From the NCBI GenBank assembly GCA_964503045.1, contig CAZCZI010000009.1:79108-143107 (forward strand): a stretch of 64,000 nt of DNA. Direction: 5' to 3'. This document shows positions 46,038 to 54,827 of the stretch, in pieces (position 1 is the first letter of the stretch; each line of letters opens with the position of its first letter). The translations under genes were made by a program, and so were the position numbers. The notes under the pieces are model-generated. The model made no database searches. It was not told where the DNA came from and worked only from the letters and a program-made list of their open reading frames with translations. The stretch is from CAYZJR01 sp964503045. Lineage in GTDB: Bacteria > Cyanobacteriota > Vampirovibrionia > Obscuribacterales > Obscuribacteraceae.

Positions 46038-46921
46038 CGCAGAACAACGCCAACCCACTGTCCAGTGTGTTCTACTTGAATCATCGTCATTTTGTGTTTT
46101 GCAACCGCTGCTTCAAGCAGAGGAAGTTTCTCTTTCAAAATTCCTGCGCACAAGATATGGCCATCCGGCTCCAGCAGTTTCATATAGTCTGGCAATAAGG
46201 CGACAATATCTTCGCAAGTGAGGTTGGAGAGAATAAGATCGAATGTCTGACCCTTTACGTTTTCAGTGCTTCCCACAATGAGTTCGATTCGACCGTCGAC
46301 GTTGTTTAGGTGCAGATCTTCTTGAGCGGTTTCTATCGCGACTGGGTCGATATCGAGTGCCACAATTCTTACGTTAGGAGTGATGTGCGCGCACGCGATT
46401 GCAAGAATGCCGCTGCCTGTGCCGACATCCAACACGCTCGATTTTGGTGGGTAAGACTCCAATGCTCTCAAACAGAATTGAGTGGTGGCATGTAGTCCTG
46501 TTCCAAATGCCATGCCGGGTTCGATCAGAATAACGACGCGCCCCTCGGTAAGTTCTGGAGTTAGTTCGTCATGCATCCACGAGGGGCAAACGAGAAAGCG
46601 AGTGCCCACGCGAAACGGCTCGAACCCCTCTTTCCAGCGTGCCAACCAATCTTCGTGTTCAACTTGCTGAACTTTAAAAGTGCGCAGGCACTCGCCTAAC
46701 TTGTACTCTTCGAAGGAGCTTCGAATACGGGACAATTCTTCAGGGGGCAACTTCTCGCAGTCAAACACCGCATGTATGAGAACGCGATTATCCTCGCCTG
46801 GGCGTATTTCGCAACCGCTCGCACCGCACTGTACGATCAACCACGATGCCAGGTCTTCGTTGGTAGCGTCAACTTCAAATTCGACTGCTGCCCACGACTT
46901 CTGCTTTTCTGTTTGCTCCAT
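46034..46921 (-). CDS. prmA: Ribosomal protein L11 methyltransferase
   Basis: 295 residues, normal length; trimethylates lysines of L11 using S-adenosylmethionine. The N-terminal substrate-recognition domain contains EDWLARWKEGFEPFRVG, followed by the MTase core with PGMAFGTGLHATT and SAM loop DVGTGSG at 165-171, and the motif SNLTCED. ATG at 46921 with AAGGAA upstream. It is not in an evident operon. Confidence 0.93.
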   Translation of the reverse strand: MEQTEKQKSWAAVEFEVDATNEDLASWLIVQCGASGCEIRPGEDNRVLIHAVFDCEKLPPEELSRIRSSFEEYKLGECLRTFKVQQVEHEDWLARWKEGFEPFRVGTRFLVCPSWMHDELTPELTEGRVVILIEPGMAFGTGLHATTQFCLRALESYPPKSSVLDVGTGSGILAIACAHITPNVRIVALDIDPVAIETAQEDLHLNNVDGRIELIVGSTENVKGQTFDLILSNLTCEDIVALLPDYMKLLEPDGHILCAGILKEKLPLLEAAVAKHKMTMIQVEHTGQWVGVVLR

Positions 46922-47035
46922 GCTGTGATTCCTTTTGTCCCGGAGTTCGCCTGACCGACGTGTTTGAACTCCGGAACGGACATTCTACACTACTTCAGGC
47001 GGAAATCCTCAACTGGAGGCAGTAAAGGCGTGATG

Positions 47036-47767
47036 TCAGGCGTGAAACCACATGCGAAGGAGGTGTCGGCGCTCATCTTCAATCTTTGTCCTTCCGTGAA
47101 AGAAGCGACCATTGTCAAAGATGATTAGTTCACCGCGTTTTAAATTGATTCCTCGCGGCGTGCATTTCTCGTTTATGATGGTTTCCAACTCATTGGCGGC
47201 CTGCACTGCCGGCAGTGGCTCATCATCGAGAAGCATGATTTCGTGTCTGAAGCGAAACCTGCCGTCTTCACGCAGAATAATTACTTCGGATATGTCCTGA
47301 CCTTTAAAGAACTCTGCGGGAACTCTCATGCGGTAAGGATGCGTTTGGAGAGTTTTTCTTGCCTCTAACGAAAGGCGATTGAAAACGTCAGTCGAATTTA
47401 TAAAGAGGGTCTCTCCCCCTCCCAGGTTATCGTGTTGAACGCAATACAGCGCAACATAGTCAGGCGGCGGCTCTTCGAATGAGCCATCGGTGTGCATAGG
47501 AAACTCTTTATTCGTAAGAGATCTAGTGCCGACTTCTTGATCGACACTGACGTCATAGCGAACATCCCACATTGCTGTTCCATTCTTATCGTGAACAGCG
47601 ACCTTGCCAATCTGTTCGACTATCGATCGCATTGTGGTGCCATCGGAATCGGGTATGCTGAGCGCTAAGTGCAAGAAACCGGTGTCGCGCAAAATCGACT
47701 TGTAGCGATCGTATTCGAGTCGATCGGTTGCAGCAATCTTTTCTTTTCCCAGGATCATTTGCAACAT
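47036..47767 (-). CDS. TauD/TfdA-type Fe(II)/2-oxoglutarate dioxygenase
   Basis: 243 residues. ATG at 47767 with AGGAG nine bases upstream. Facial triad: His92 and Asp94 (MHTDGSFEE) and His224 (FFHGRT), with Arg238 fourteen residues later for 2-oxoglutarate. The fold should hydroxylate or otherwise oxidise a small molecule or amino-acid side chain. It is the third gene of a minus-strand set after the ATP-grasp and PaaK-like genes, 195 bases downstream of the latter. Substrate is unknown. Confidence 0.88.
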   Translation of the reverse strand: MLQMILGKEKIAATDRLEYDRYKSILRDTGFLHLALSIPDSDGTTMRSIVEQIGKVAVHDKNGTAMWDVRYDVSVDQEVGTRSLTNKEFPMHTDGSFEEPPPDYVALYCVQHDNLGGGETLFINSTDVFNRLSLEARKTLQTHPYRMRVPAEFFKGQDISEVIILREDGRFRFRHEIMLLDDEPLPAVQAANELETIINEKCTPRGINLKRGELIIFDNGRFFHGRTKIEDERRHLLRMWFHA

Positions 47768-47962
47768 GACAGTGCTCCTGAAGGAACAATTGGCGGTGTG
47801 ACAGTGCCGATCGAATTCCCCGCGCGATCGATTCCCGATGTCAATATTGTACCAGGATGCAGTCGGGTTTGCTGAGCTGGGCGCTGTTTTGGGGCTTTTG
47901 ACGGTAACAAAAAGACACGCAACATTAGGGTTTTGCCTAGTCCATGAATTCTTAACTTATGC

Positions 47963-49180
47963 TTAGTCGCGCGGGCGATCGTCCACGACTCGAATGACCT
48001 TGCGCGACGTCCTTGCAAGCCGCAGATCTTTAGGTTCTACGAACTCAATATCCGTAGTGAACAGACGCTCATCACTCTGCACAATGCTTTTGATTTTCTC
48101 GATTAGAGCATCACCGTATGCGTCGATGTATTGAGGGCTGTAAGAGACCAAGAGAAATGAAATTCGGTCCTGTTTCTGCTTCTCATCGTAAGAGAGTTGA
48201 ATTTGAAAATCGAGCAGTTGGTGACAAACGTCTTCAAAGTCGCCTACAGAATAGTAGTCGCCGCCGAGCTGAAACGATTGCTCTTCGCGACCTTTGAACT
48301 CGAGAATACGCCGATGCTTATCGGATTTGAGTTGTTCAATGCGACCAAGATCGCCGGTCCCGTATCTAAGCAGTGGAAATCGCTTTCGGACCAGATTAGT
48401 TAAGACTATTTCTCCAAACCCTTGGTCGTCAGGTTTTTCGATTTCGATGTAAATCATTTCCGGCAAGAATTCGTATTGGTTGAGTTCTAGCTCGCTGCTC
48501 TTGTATCCCCAAATCCCAGCCTCGGCGGAGCCGAAAATTCCGCTGAATCGTCGTGTGCCAAAAACTCTTTGCAGATAATCTGCTTTACTTTGTGGAAGGG
48601 TCTCGCCACCGAAAATTATGTGTTCGACCTTTAGGTCATCTTTAGTATGGCCCTCTGCATAGCGTGCGAATTGCATGAGTCTTGAAGGTGTGCCCATGAT
48701 CGTGTTGGCATGAAAGCGTAGGGCGAGTCCATATGCGGCTTCATCCTCGCAAGAGGAACCAACTGGAAGAGGTGTGCCTCCCGTGCTTTCGCAAAACGCA
48801 TTGAATATCTCCATCGATCGATACATCATATTGCTTCCAAAGAGATTCAGGCCGATTGTTTTTGACGTGAAGATTTTGGACTCAATAAGATGTGGAGACA
48901 ACAAGCTCCTCTGCAGATGATTTTCTTTGATGTCTGACGGATAAAAAAGAAGATTGCTTGACGTGCTCCCGCCGGTTGGGCTGAGGTAAACATGCTCGAG
49001 GCTGTCTGGAGAAGCCAGCGTACTTGTAACTGCCTCATACAACTCCTGCTTGCGAATGATGGGCACCTCATCAAACGAAGATTTCCCGCGAAGCCTGCCT
49101 TCATAAAATGGATGCACGCGCGAGAGTTCGAAGATTTCGCGTAGCTTAGCTTCAATGGTGCCTGTAGTGAGATTCATCAA
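47963..49180 (-). CDS. PaaK-like adenylate-forming enzyme
   Basis: 405 residues, in the phenylacetate-CoA ligase/coenzyme F390 synthetase group of the ANL superfamily. Phosphate loop YLSPTGGSTSS (66-75), motif GSAEAGIW (218-225), RYGTGD with Asp277, and a basic C-terminal motif (RTSRKVIRV) with the lysine region. It should adenylate a carboxylate and pass it to an acceptor. The ATG overlaps the ATP-grasp stop by four bases (ATGA), so the two are coupled. Acyl substrate unknown. Confidence 0.85.
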   Translation of the reverse strand: MMNLTTGTIEAKLREIFELSRVHPFYEGRLRGKSSFDEVPIIRKQELYEAVTSTLASPDSLEHVYLSPTGGSTSSNLLFYPSDIKENHLQRSLLSPHLIESKIFTSKTIGLNLFGSNMMYRSMEIFNAFCESTGGTPLPVGSSCEDEAAYGLALRFHANTIMGTPSRLMQFARYAEGHTKDDLKVEHIIFGGETLPQSKADYLQRVFGTRRFSGIFGSAEAGIWGYKSSELELNQYEFLPEMIYIEIEKPDDQGFGEIVLTNLVRKRFPLLRYGTGDLGRIEQLKSDKHRRILEFKGREEQSFQLGGDYYSVGDFEDVCHQLLDFQIQLSYDEKQKQDRISFLLVSYSPQYIDAYGDALIEKIKSIVQSDERLFTTDIEFVEPKDLRLARTSRKVIRVVDDRPRD

Positions 49181-50427
49181 TCGTTATTTCCGCTCAACAT
49201 TGGAAACAGAATTGCCCCGCCGCCTGCGACATTGACGATGTCGTTTGGGGAAGCTCTGTAAATACCTGTGCCCACAAACTCATCATCGAAACACAATAAC
49301 GTGCCGACGATATTGAGATTTACAATCTCGACTCTGCCATCGACGAGCATTCGAATCGAAAACTTCTTTTGATCTATGAATTGTTGCAAAACATAATTTG
49401 AACTCTTCTCGTCTGACAGTGAAGCTTCCCACTGATCTTTAGGAGTGTTTCTCCCAATCAACAGTCCTTCACCTTTTCCAAATAGATTCGGTTTCAAAAC
49501 CCAATCATTTTGATTTTGCTTTGCCTCCTCGACTCTACCAGGCGATCGTCCAACAACGTATGTAGGTATGACGTGTTGCCGCAGAAGATGGGCTGTTTCG
49601 CGATCAAGGTATTCATCGACTATATCTGCGTCATGGAATATTGACAGAAATCGTTTGTCGTGAACGATCAATATGGTTCTCAAATCATTGAGTTGTGGCA
49701 GATCGCGCACCACATCTTTAAGCGCCGACCAAATTCCCTCATGCAAAAGTTCGTCCTGATGCAATTCATAAATCAATCCATCGCGGCTCGCATCCGCGAT
49801 TAATTCGCTCGTGCTAATTAGATCGCATGAATAGCATTTTTTCTTCAACTCATGCATGAAGAAGTGAATATCCCATCCTTTTTCTCTTCCCTTCACGACA
49901 GCTAATCGATCCTTGTTACTGAATCGATTCAAGAACAGAGATGGAACATTACGAAGACCTTCCATGGCCATGCAACGCAAGTGCGAATTAACCGTGAGTG
50001 ATTCGAAAGCCTTGGACAAGTAGTGTGTGATGAAATACGCATTGCATGGAAAGCGTGCGTTGATTTCACATACTCTAGGAATGCCTTCTAAATCATGCAC
50101 AAAATCTGGGCGATAGGTGCCGATTTTGTAGGGTGAACCATCAAGTTTCGAAAGTAGCTTAAGTGCATCTTCCGGTTGCGAAATTATTTTGAGTAGACGT
50201 TGATCTTTGAAATAGTTTGCAACTATTTTTTCGATTGCAGATTTCAAGGCTCGTTGAATTCTTAATTGCAGCTCAAACTCTGCTTTTGAAAGCACGACTG
50301 GAAATGGGTTAAACGACTTGCAATACCATGTTGCGTCTCCGCCCATGCCGGATAGCAGGTGATTAAGTTGACGCGAAGATTCGACCAAATTGTCAGTCAC
50401 TTCTATTTGAGTCAACTGTTTTTGCAT
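49177..50427 (-). CDS. ATP-grasp enzyme with circularly permuted-type motif order
   Basis: 416 residues. In ordinary ATP-grasp proteins the metal-binding E-x-N-x-R motif comes near the C-terminus; here CEINARF is at 120-126 and the ATP-binding loop DWVLKPNLFGKGEG is at 308-321. This order fits the circularly permuted ATP-grasp families (glutathionylspermidine synthetase-type). It should ligate a carboxylate to an amine using ATP. First gene of the cassette, divergent from an exported gamma-glutamyl hydrolase. The exact family is not certain. Confidence 0.8.
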   Translation of the reverse strand: MQKQLTQIEVTDNLVESSRQLNHLLSGMGGDATWYCKSFNPFPVVLSKAEFELQLRIQRALKSAIEKIVANYFKDQRLLKIISQPEDALKLLSKLDGSPYKIGTYRPDFVHDLEGIPRVCEINARFPCNAYFITHYLSKAFESLTVNSHLRCMAMEGLRNVPSLFLNRFSNKDRLAVVKGREKGWDIHFFMHELKKKCYSCDLISTSELIADASRDGLIYELHQDELLHEGIWSALKDVVRDLPQLNDLRTILIVHDKRFLSIFHDADIVDEYLDRETAHLLRQHVIPTYVVGRSPGRVEEAKQNQNDWVLKPNLFGKGEGLLIGRNTPKDQWEASLSDEKSSNYVLQQFIDQKKFSIRMLVDGRVEIVNLNIVGTLLCFDDEFVGTGIYRASPNDIVNVAGGGAILFPMLSGNND

Positions 50428-50502
50428 CGTGTTTTAGCTCGCAAATCCACAGATTACATTTTATCTGATACTCTTTTGGACAGGTTTCACGGAGCAATGA
50501 AA

Positions 50503-51339
50503 ATGCAGAGTGGCAAGATTTCGAGAGCCCTCGCCTTGATGGCTGCCGCAGTCATCGCGTGTTCGGCGCACGTTCCAGTCAGTGCAGAAAAGGCTGGCAG
50601 AATATCGAAGTATAGACCAATCATCGGAATTAACGTAGATGTGGAAGGAGAACAGCCGAAACAGGTTGGTGTCTTGACCACTTATGTCGATGCGGTGCTG
50701 AGTGCTGGTGGAGTTCCGTTACTGATACCACCAATGAAAGACGATGATTTGGATCGCGCATTGCAGTCAGTCGACGGCGTACTGATGATTGGTGGTGCAG
50801 ACTATCCGCCTGATCTATATGGACAAAAGCCGCATGCCGCGACTGAAGTGATGCATGCCGATCGCTGGACTTCTGATATGGCGATTGTGAAAAAAGTGCT
50901 TGCGGATAAGAAGCTTCCGTTTCTCGGAATTTGTGCTGGGTGTCAGGCACTCAACATCGGCAGCGGTGGAACCCTCATTCAAGACATCCCATCAGCACGC
51001 CCGAGTTCTAAGATAAAGCACGCGAGTCCTGACGGTTGGAAGAAGGGCTTCAACAAGCATAAGATCTCCTTTGCTGAGGGTTCGCAATTGGTCAAAATGT
51101 ATGAGACGGCAATTGTGAATGTTCCTACTTCGCATCATCAATGTGTCGATAAAGTCGGCAACGGATTGCAAATTGCTGCGATAACCGAAGACGGTTCGAT
51201 CGAGGCGATTCAAGGAAAGGACAGACCATTTTTAATTGGTGTGCAATGGCACCCCGAGCGAGATTATGAAGTCAACAAGGGCGTATTCGAGGCGTTTATT
51301 CAGGCTGCGCGCGCGTCTAAGCATTCTCAAGGCAAGTGA
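50503..51339 (+). CDS. Exported gamma-glutamyl hydrolase-like protein (peptidase C26)
   Basis: 278 residues. GGAG at 50491-50494 is eight bases before the ATG at 50503; an alternative ATG at 50497 is too close. A signal peptide (ALALMAAAVIACSAHVPVSA) precedes a class I glutamine-amidotransferase fold: FLGICAGCQALN with nucleophile Cys, and GVQWHPERD with His and Glu. PuuD-like enzymes hydrolyse gamma-glutamyl amides. Periplasmic location is unusual. It is divergent from the ATP-grasp gene. Confidence 0.85.
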   Translation: MQSGKISRALALMAAAVIACSAHVPVSAEKAGRISKYRPIIGINVDVEGEQPKQVGVLTTYVDAVLSAGGVPLLIPPMKDDDLDRALQSVDGVLMIGGADYPPDLYGQKPHAATEVMHADRWTSDMAIVKKVLADKKLPFLGICAGCQALNIGSGGTLIQDIPSARPSSKIKHASPDGWKKGFNKHKISFAEGSQLVKMYETAIVNVPTSHHQCVDKVGNGLQIAAITEDGSIEAIQGKDRPFLIGVQWHPERDYEVNKGVFEAFIQAARASKHSQGK

Positions 51340-51450
51340 AAAAACACCTGTCTAACTGTTTGGCATACACTAGATGGATGAAAAATCTGTTGCTATGCTT
51401 GGCACATTGTTGTGTGTTGGCTCAACTATTGTTTTAGAGGAACAGCTGGG

Positions 51451-52410
51451 ATGACATCCCAAACAGCGCCGGTTGAAACTGATTATGCGGCACCGTCTCT
51501 TGCGATGATGCTCATTTTCACTGGGCTGGGCTATGCGCTGCCGTTTGCGCTGTATCCGGTTTCGCATGCGTTCAACGGCCCAATGGGATCGGAAATACTC
51601 AACATGTATTTTCTTGTCGGTTGGATGGGGTTGGCTCACTTTATATATGCGTATTATGGGCAGGCCAAGGCACTTTCCAAAACGAAGAAGAACATTGCAC
51701 CATTCGTTGGTCTTGTTGTTCTTGGCGCAGCGGTTCTTATCGCGTTGAGGCACTTTCTCGGCTACATGCTGTTTAGCTTTGTAATGTGGGTGTACTTCTT
51801 GCCGCACTTTGTCAAGGCGGAAGTGCACTTCACCAACGTTTTGCACAAGCAGCAAGCGCATGCGACCAATGGTGTTTATTTGTTTCCTGCAATTGCATTT
51901 ACGTTTTTCACTTTTGCAATATTTGGACCTGATGCGTTTGTTCTAAATAGATGGAACTTAATTGGTGCTGCAATCGTGACAGTGGCGATTGGCTTGGCGA
52001 TGGGGCTTCGGCAGCAATTGAAGAATCCTGCGCTATCAAAGTATGCGTTGCTTGCGATGTTTTTGATCGCAGAAGGATTGGTTTGGGGAACTTATCGACA
52101 ATATATGGTGCCTCAATTTCAACAGGGTGTTTATGTGTTTCACATCGCGATGGCGAGTTTTTACCATTATTTTCGGTCTTACGATTTCGCTGCCAGGATG
52201 GGCATCTCCAAAGGGCAACCAGTGAATAAAATGTTCCTTCCAGGAATTGTATTTGTGAATTTGGCAGTGATTGCAATTGGTTTTGCATTGACGAGTTACT
52301 TCATTTCCGGACCGACTAGATTTGTTTTCGATGTCTCGTTCTTCACGTTTTGGGTTGGTTTGCATCAGTATGCCAGCGATGTTTTCAATTGGTTGAAGAA
52401 GCGGGCGTAG
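51451..52410 (+). CDS. Polytopic membrane protein with histidine-rich helices
   Basis: 319 residues, about nine membrane helices. AGAGGA upstream of the ATG at 51451. Histidines recur in or near helices: LAHFIYAYY, RHFLGYM, PHFVKAEVHF, FHIAMASFYHYFRSYDF and GLHQYASDVF. Such clusters occur in membrane di-iron oxidases and carotenoid-cleaving proteins (Brp/Blh), but no family match is certain. It follows the gamma-glutamyl hydrolase by 112 bases on the same strand. Confidence 0.78.
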   Translation: MTSQTAPVETDYAAPSLAMMLIFTGLGYALPFALYPVSHAFNGPMGSEILNMYFLVGWMGLAHFIYAYYGQAKALSKTKKNIAPFVGLVVLGAAVLIALRHFLGYMLFSFVMWVYFLPHFVKAEVHFTNVLHKQQAHATNGVYLFPAIAFTFFTFAIFGPDAFVLNRWNLIGAAIVTVAIGLAMGLRQQLKNPALSKYALLAMFLIAEGLVWGTYRQYMVPQFQQGVYVFHIAMASFYHYFRSYDFAARMGISKGQPVNKMFLPGIVFVNLAVIAIGFALTSYFISGPTRFVFDVSFFTFWVGLHQYASDVFNWLKKRA

Positions 52411-52473
52411 GTTTCAGTTGAGCGGACTGGAAACGCCCGTGCCTGGCGGGCATGCAGCCGCCAAGCAAGGTCT

Positions 52474-52482
52474 GCTATAATC
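52474..52482 (+). promoter_or_regulatory. Extended -10 promoter element ahead of ssrA
   Basis: TGCTATAAT is a perfect extended -10 box, 73 bases before the mature tmRNA 5' end. No good -35 is seen, which is usual with an extended -10. A TGGCGG/CCGCCA hairpin (52445-52464) lies just upstream and may end the preceding transcript. Confidence 0.6.
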
Positions 52483-52554
52483 AAGAACTGGTCGCATTGA
52501 CCGTCGCACACTGAAAATTGAGTCAGCATAAGCAGCTAAATCCCATTCAAACAT

Positions 52555-52956
52555 GGGGGCGTTTTAGATTCGACAGGGTTAGTTTGTCGTGGGCTGCGGG
52601 TCGAGGGTGCTGTTCCCGCGTTAAAAAACAAGCAAAACAAACAGATGCCAAAAATAATGTCATCACCGGCAATTTTGGCGGACGCGCTCTGCGCGCCGTC
52701 GCCTAACCACTAGTTAGGTTTGCCACTCTCTGGTAGCTTGACTTCCCGCTGCCAATAGGGTCAACCACGGAGGTTGCTGCCAGGCGAAGTTAGCGGTTGC
52801 TAGCCTGGTTTAAGACATAACTGCGACCCCGGATGGCCGTTCAGGCCTTGGACAGCGGGCCGCGCAAGCGGCGACTGGACGAATTCTGAACTATGCCTGT
52901 AGATGCCTGCTGCGTATTGGCTTTGGACGCGAGTGCGATTCTCGCCGCCTCCACCA
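52555..52956 (+). ncRNA. ssrA: Transfer-messenger RNA
   Basis: 402 nucleotides, rescues stalled ribosomes. The 5' end GGGGGCG (52555-52561) pairs with CGCCTCC (52946-52952), giving the G3-U70 wobble that marks alanine charging, followed by A and encoded CCA. TTAGATTCGACAGGG is the conserved 5' domain. The resume codon GCC at 52647 opens a 19-residue tag, AKNNVITGNFGGRALRAVA, stopped by TAA at 52704. The tag ends AVA rather than the more usual LAA/VAA. The T-loop is TGCGATT, with G instead of T at position 55. Confidence 0.96.
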
Positions 52957-53136
52957 TTTACTTTTTAAACAGAACCACTATTTCGGTTTTACGATCGTGC
53001 CTTCGAACGTGATCCTCGGGTCATCGACCTTGACGAGACTGTCAGCAAGTGTGGACACTTTTGTGTGCCGTCAAATTCTCCCGAATCGCTTGCAGGCGCT
53101 ATCATTCAGAAAAAGATTTGGGATCAAAGGTTTGAC

Positions 53137-54117
53137 ATGCAACAATTGATGCTGATTCAAATAGCCGCTCGAAAGGGTCTATTTGCTTTCATACTATCTA
53201 TGTTGTGCTTCGCACTCACACCGGCGGCCATGGCAGATTCCAACTTGTTCGGTTTCATCGATAAGGCAGGAAAGTTTGTAATCAAGCCGCAGTATACGGA
53301 AGTCGATCATTTCTCCGAGGGGCTGGCTCCCGTGATGATTAAGGGGAAGTGGGGATATATTGATAAATCCGGCAAGATAGTGATCGTGCCAAAGTTTCTC
53401 CGCGCCAAACCGTTTTCGGAGGGTCTCGCAACAGTCGAAGTTGACGATAAGTTCGGTTACATAGATCGCACCGGCTCATTTGTTCTGCCCGCGAAGTTCG
53501 ATAATGCCAGGAGTTTTTTCGAAGGGCTAGCCCTCGCTGGAGTCGGCGACAATGGGGGCTTCATCGACAAGACTGGCAAGATTGTTCTCAGAAGGACGGA
53601 GCCTATTCGTGGCTGGTACTTTTCCTATTTTGCCGGGGATTTCTCGCAAGGAATGACCGTTGTCCAAGCTGACCGTAAGTTCGGATACATGGATAAGTAC
53701 GGAAAGCTGGCTGTTAAGCGCCAATTCGTTGACGCAAAGGACTTCCACGAAGGACTGGCGGCGGTGAAAACAGCAAAATGGGGCTTCATAGATAAGGCGG
53801 GACGGTTTGTAGTGAGCCCGCAATTCGATCGTGTGGGATCGTTCACCGAAGGTCGTGCCCTAGTAATTAAGGGCACTAATTGCGGCTTTATAGACAAGAC
53901 CGGCAAGATGGTAGCAAAACTCGTGCCAAAAATCGGTAACGACCAGGGGGATCTATTTTTCGTCGGGGGCTTTTTCGACGGTTTGGCTATCGCGGAGCCG
54001 GCTACGCTCAATCACCTGCGCGGATACATTGATGCGACGGGCGAGTTCGTCATAGAGCCTCAGTTTATCGAGGCGTATGATTTTCATGAAGGGCTTGCTG
54101 CCGTGTCTAAAAGATAA
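53137..54117 (+). CDS. Exported WG-repeat protein
   Basis: 326 residues from the ATG at 53137 (AAAGG six bases before). Signal peptide (LFAFILSMLCFALTPAAMA), then eight WG-type repeats of about 35 residues, each with a G-F/Y-I/M-D core such as WGYIDKSGK and FGYIDRTGS followed by FSEGLA. WG repeats form beta-propeller-like or solenoid modules in extracellular proteins. Function unknown; likely binding. An 11-bp hairpin follows the stop. Confidence 0.88.
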   Translation: MQQLMLIQIAARKGLFAFILSMLCFALTPAAMADSNLFGFIDKAGKFVIKPQYTEVDHFSEGLAPVMIKGKWGYIDKSGKIVIVPKFLRAKPFSEGLATVEVDDKFGYIDRTGSFVLPAKFDNARSFFEGLALAGVGDNGGFIDKTGKIVLRRTEPIRGWYFSYFAGDFSQGMTVVQADRKFGYMDKYGKLAVKRQFVDAKDFHEGLAAVKTAKWGFIDKAGRFVVSPQFDRVGSFTEGRALVIKGTNCGFIDKTGKMVAKLVPKIGNDQGDLFFVGGFFDGLAIAEPATLNHLRGYIDATGEFVIEPQFIEAYDFHEGLAAVSKR

Positions 54118-54120
54118 GAA

Positions 54121-54153
54121 GAAGCGGCAGCATTTCTGCAGAGCTGCCGCTTC
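54121..54153. terminator. Perfect 11-bp hairpin after the WG-repeat gene
   Basis: GAAGCGGCAGC (54121-54131) pairs with GCTGCCGCTTC (54143-54153) around an 11-base loop. It lies three bases after the stop. There is no T run, but the strong GC stem suggests termination or mRNA protection. Confidence 0.5.
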
Positions 54154-54404
54154 CGGGGAAGAGACGCACATCATAACGATGTGCTCCTTTGATGTGGATC
54201 TACCGTAATCCCGAACTTGCTAGTTTTGTGTCAACTGTTGCGTCAGAACTTGTCGGATGAATTCATCGCGCATACTGAGAACCGCAAACCAAAAAATTGA
54301 TGTCCCCAGTCAAATTGGCTCCGAAGATTGGCTACAAGATGCATTATATTTATGTGCTATCGAGTTGGGGCGGCCAGCTCTGACATTTCAAAGAGGGTTG
54401 TGCC

Positions 54405-54794
54405 ATGTTTAGTCGCAAGTTTGCAGCGTTGTTGTTTGTTGCCATGCTTATGGTTAGCTCTCAGCCGTCTAACGCCAACGATTTCCAAAAAGTACTGAAC
54501 GCTGGAAAGAAAGCAGCGCTGAAGCAGGTCGGTCGCACTCTTCAAAAAAGAGCGGTTAGCGCAACCTCAAGTCAGAAGGCCTCTGCAACAATTGCGAAAA
54601 CGGCCACCAAAGCTTCCAGTTCAATCCCGAAGGAAGCAGCTACCTCCGCGACAACTTCATCATCGTCAAAAGCGAAATCTGCCACAGCCAAGATTCAAGA
54701 AAAGATTGCGGCTGAAGCCGGGAGAAATGCCAAAAAATACGGCAATAAATACTTACAAAAGGGAGAGCGGCAGTTGACCAAGTTCCTGAAGTAG
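54405..54794 (+). CDS. Small exported Ala/Ser/Lys-rich protein
   Basis: 129 residues, ATG at 54405 preceded by GAGGG. A signal peptide (ALLFVAMLMVSSQPSNA) is followed by Lys/Ala/Ser/Thr low-complexity sequence with amphipathic helical ends (KVLNAGKKAALKQVGRTLQK). No family recognised. The basic composition suggests binding to an acidic polymer. It is convergent with the ABC exporter gene. Confidence 0.7.
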   Translation: MFSRKFAALLFVAMLMVSSQPSNANDFQKVLNAGKKAALKQVGRTLQKRAVSATSSQKASATIAKTATKASSSIPKEAATSATTSSSSKAKSATAKIQEKIAAEAGRNAKKYGNKYLQKGERQLTKFLK

Positions 54795-54827
54795 TAGCTT
54801 TCGCTCGGCGGTTTTGGACGCGTTTTT

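Noticed and set aside
51370..51861. Minus-strand frame of 163 codons
   Set aside because: Antisense of the polytopic membrane protein; rich in Arg/His/Gln as expected from the opposite strand.
52518..52706. Open frame of 62 codons in the tmRNA 5' part
   Set aside because: It overlaps the tmRNA 5' domain and ends with the tag; only the tag part is translated, by trans-translation.
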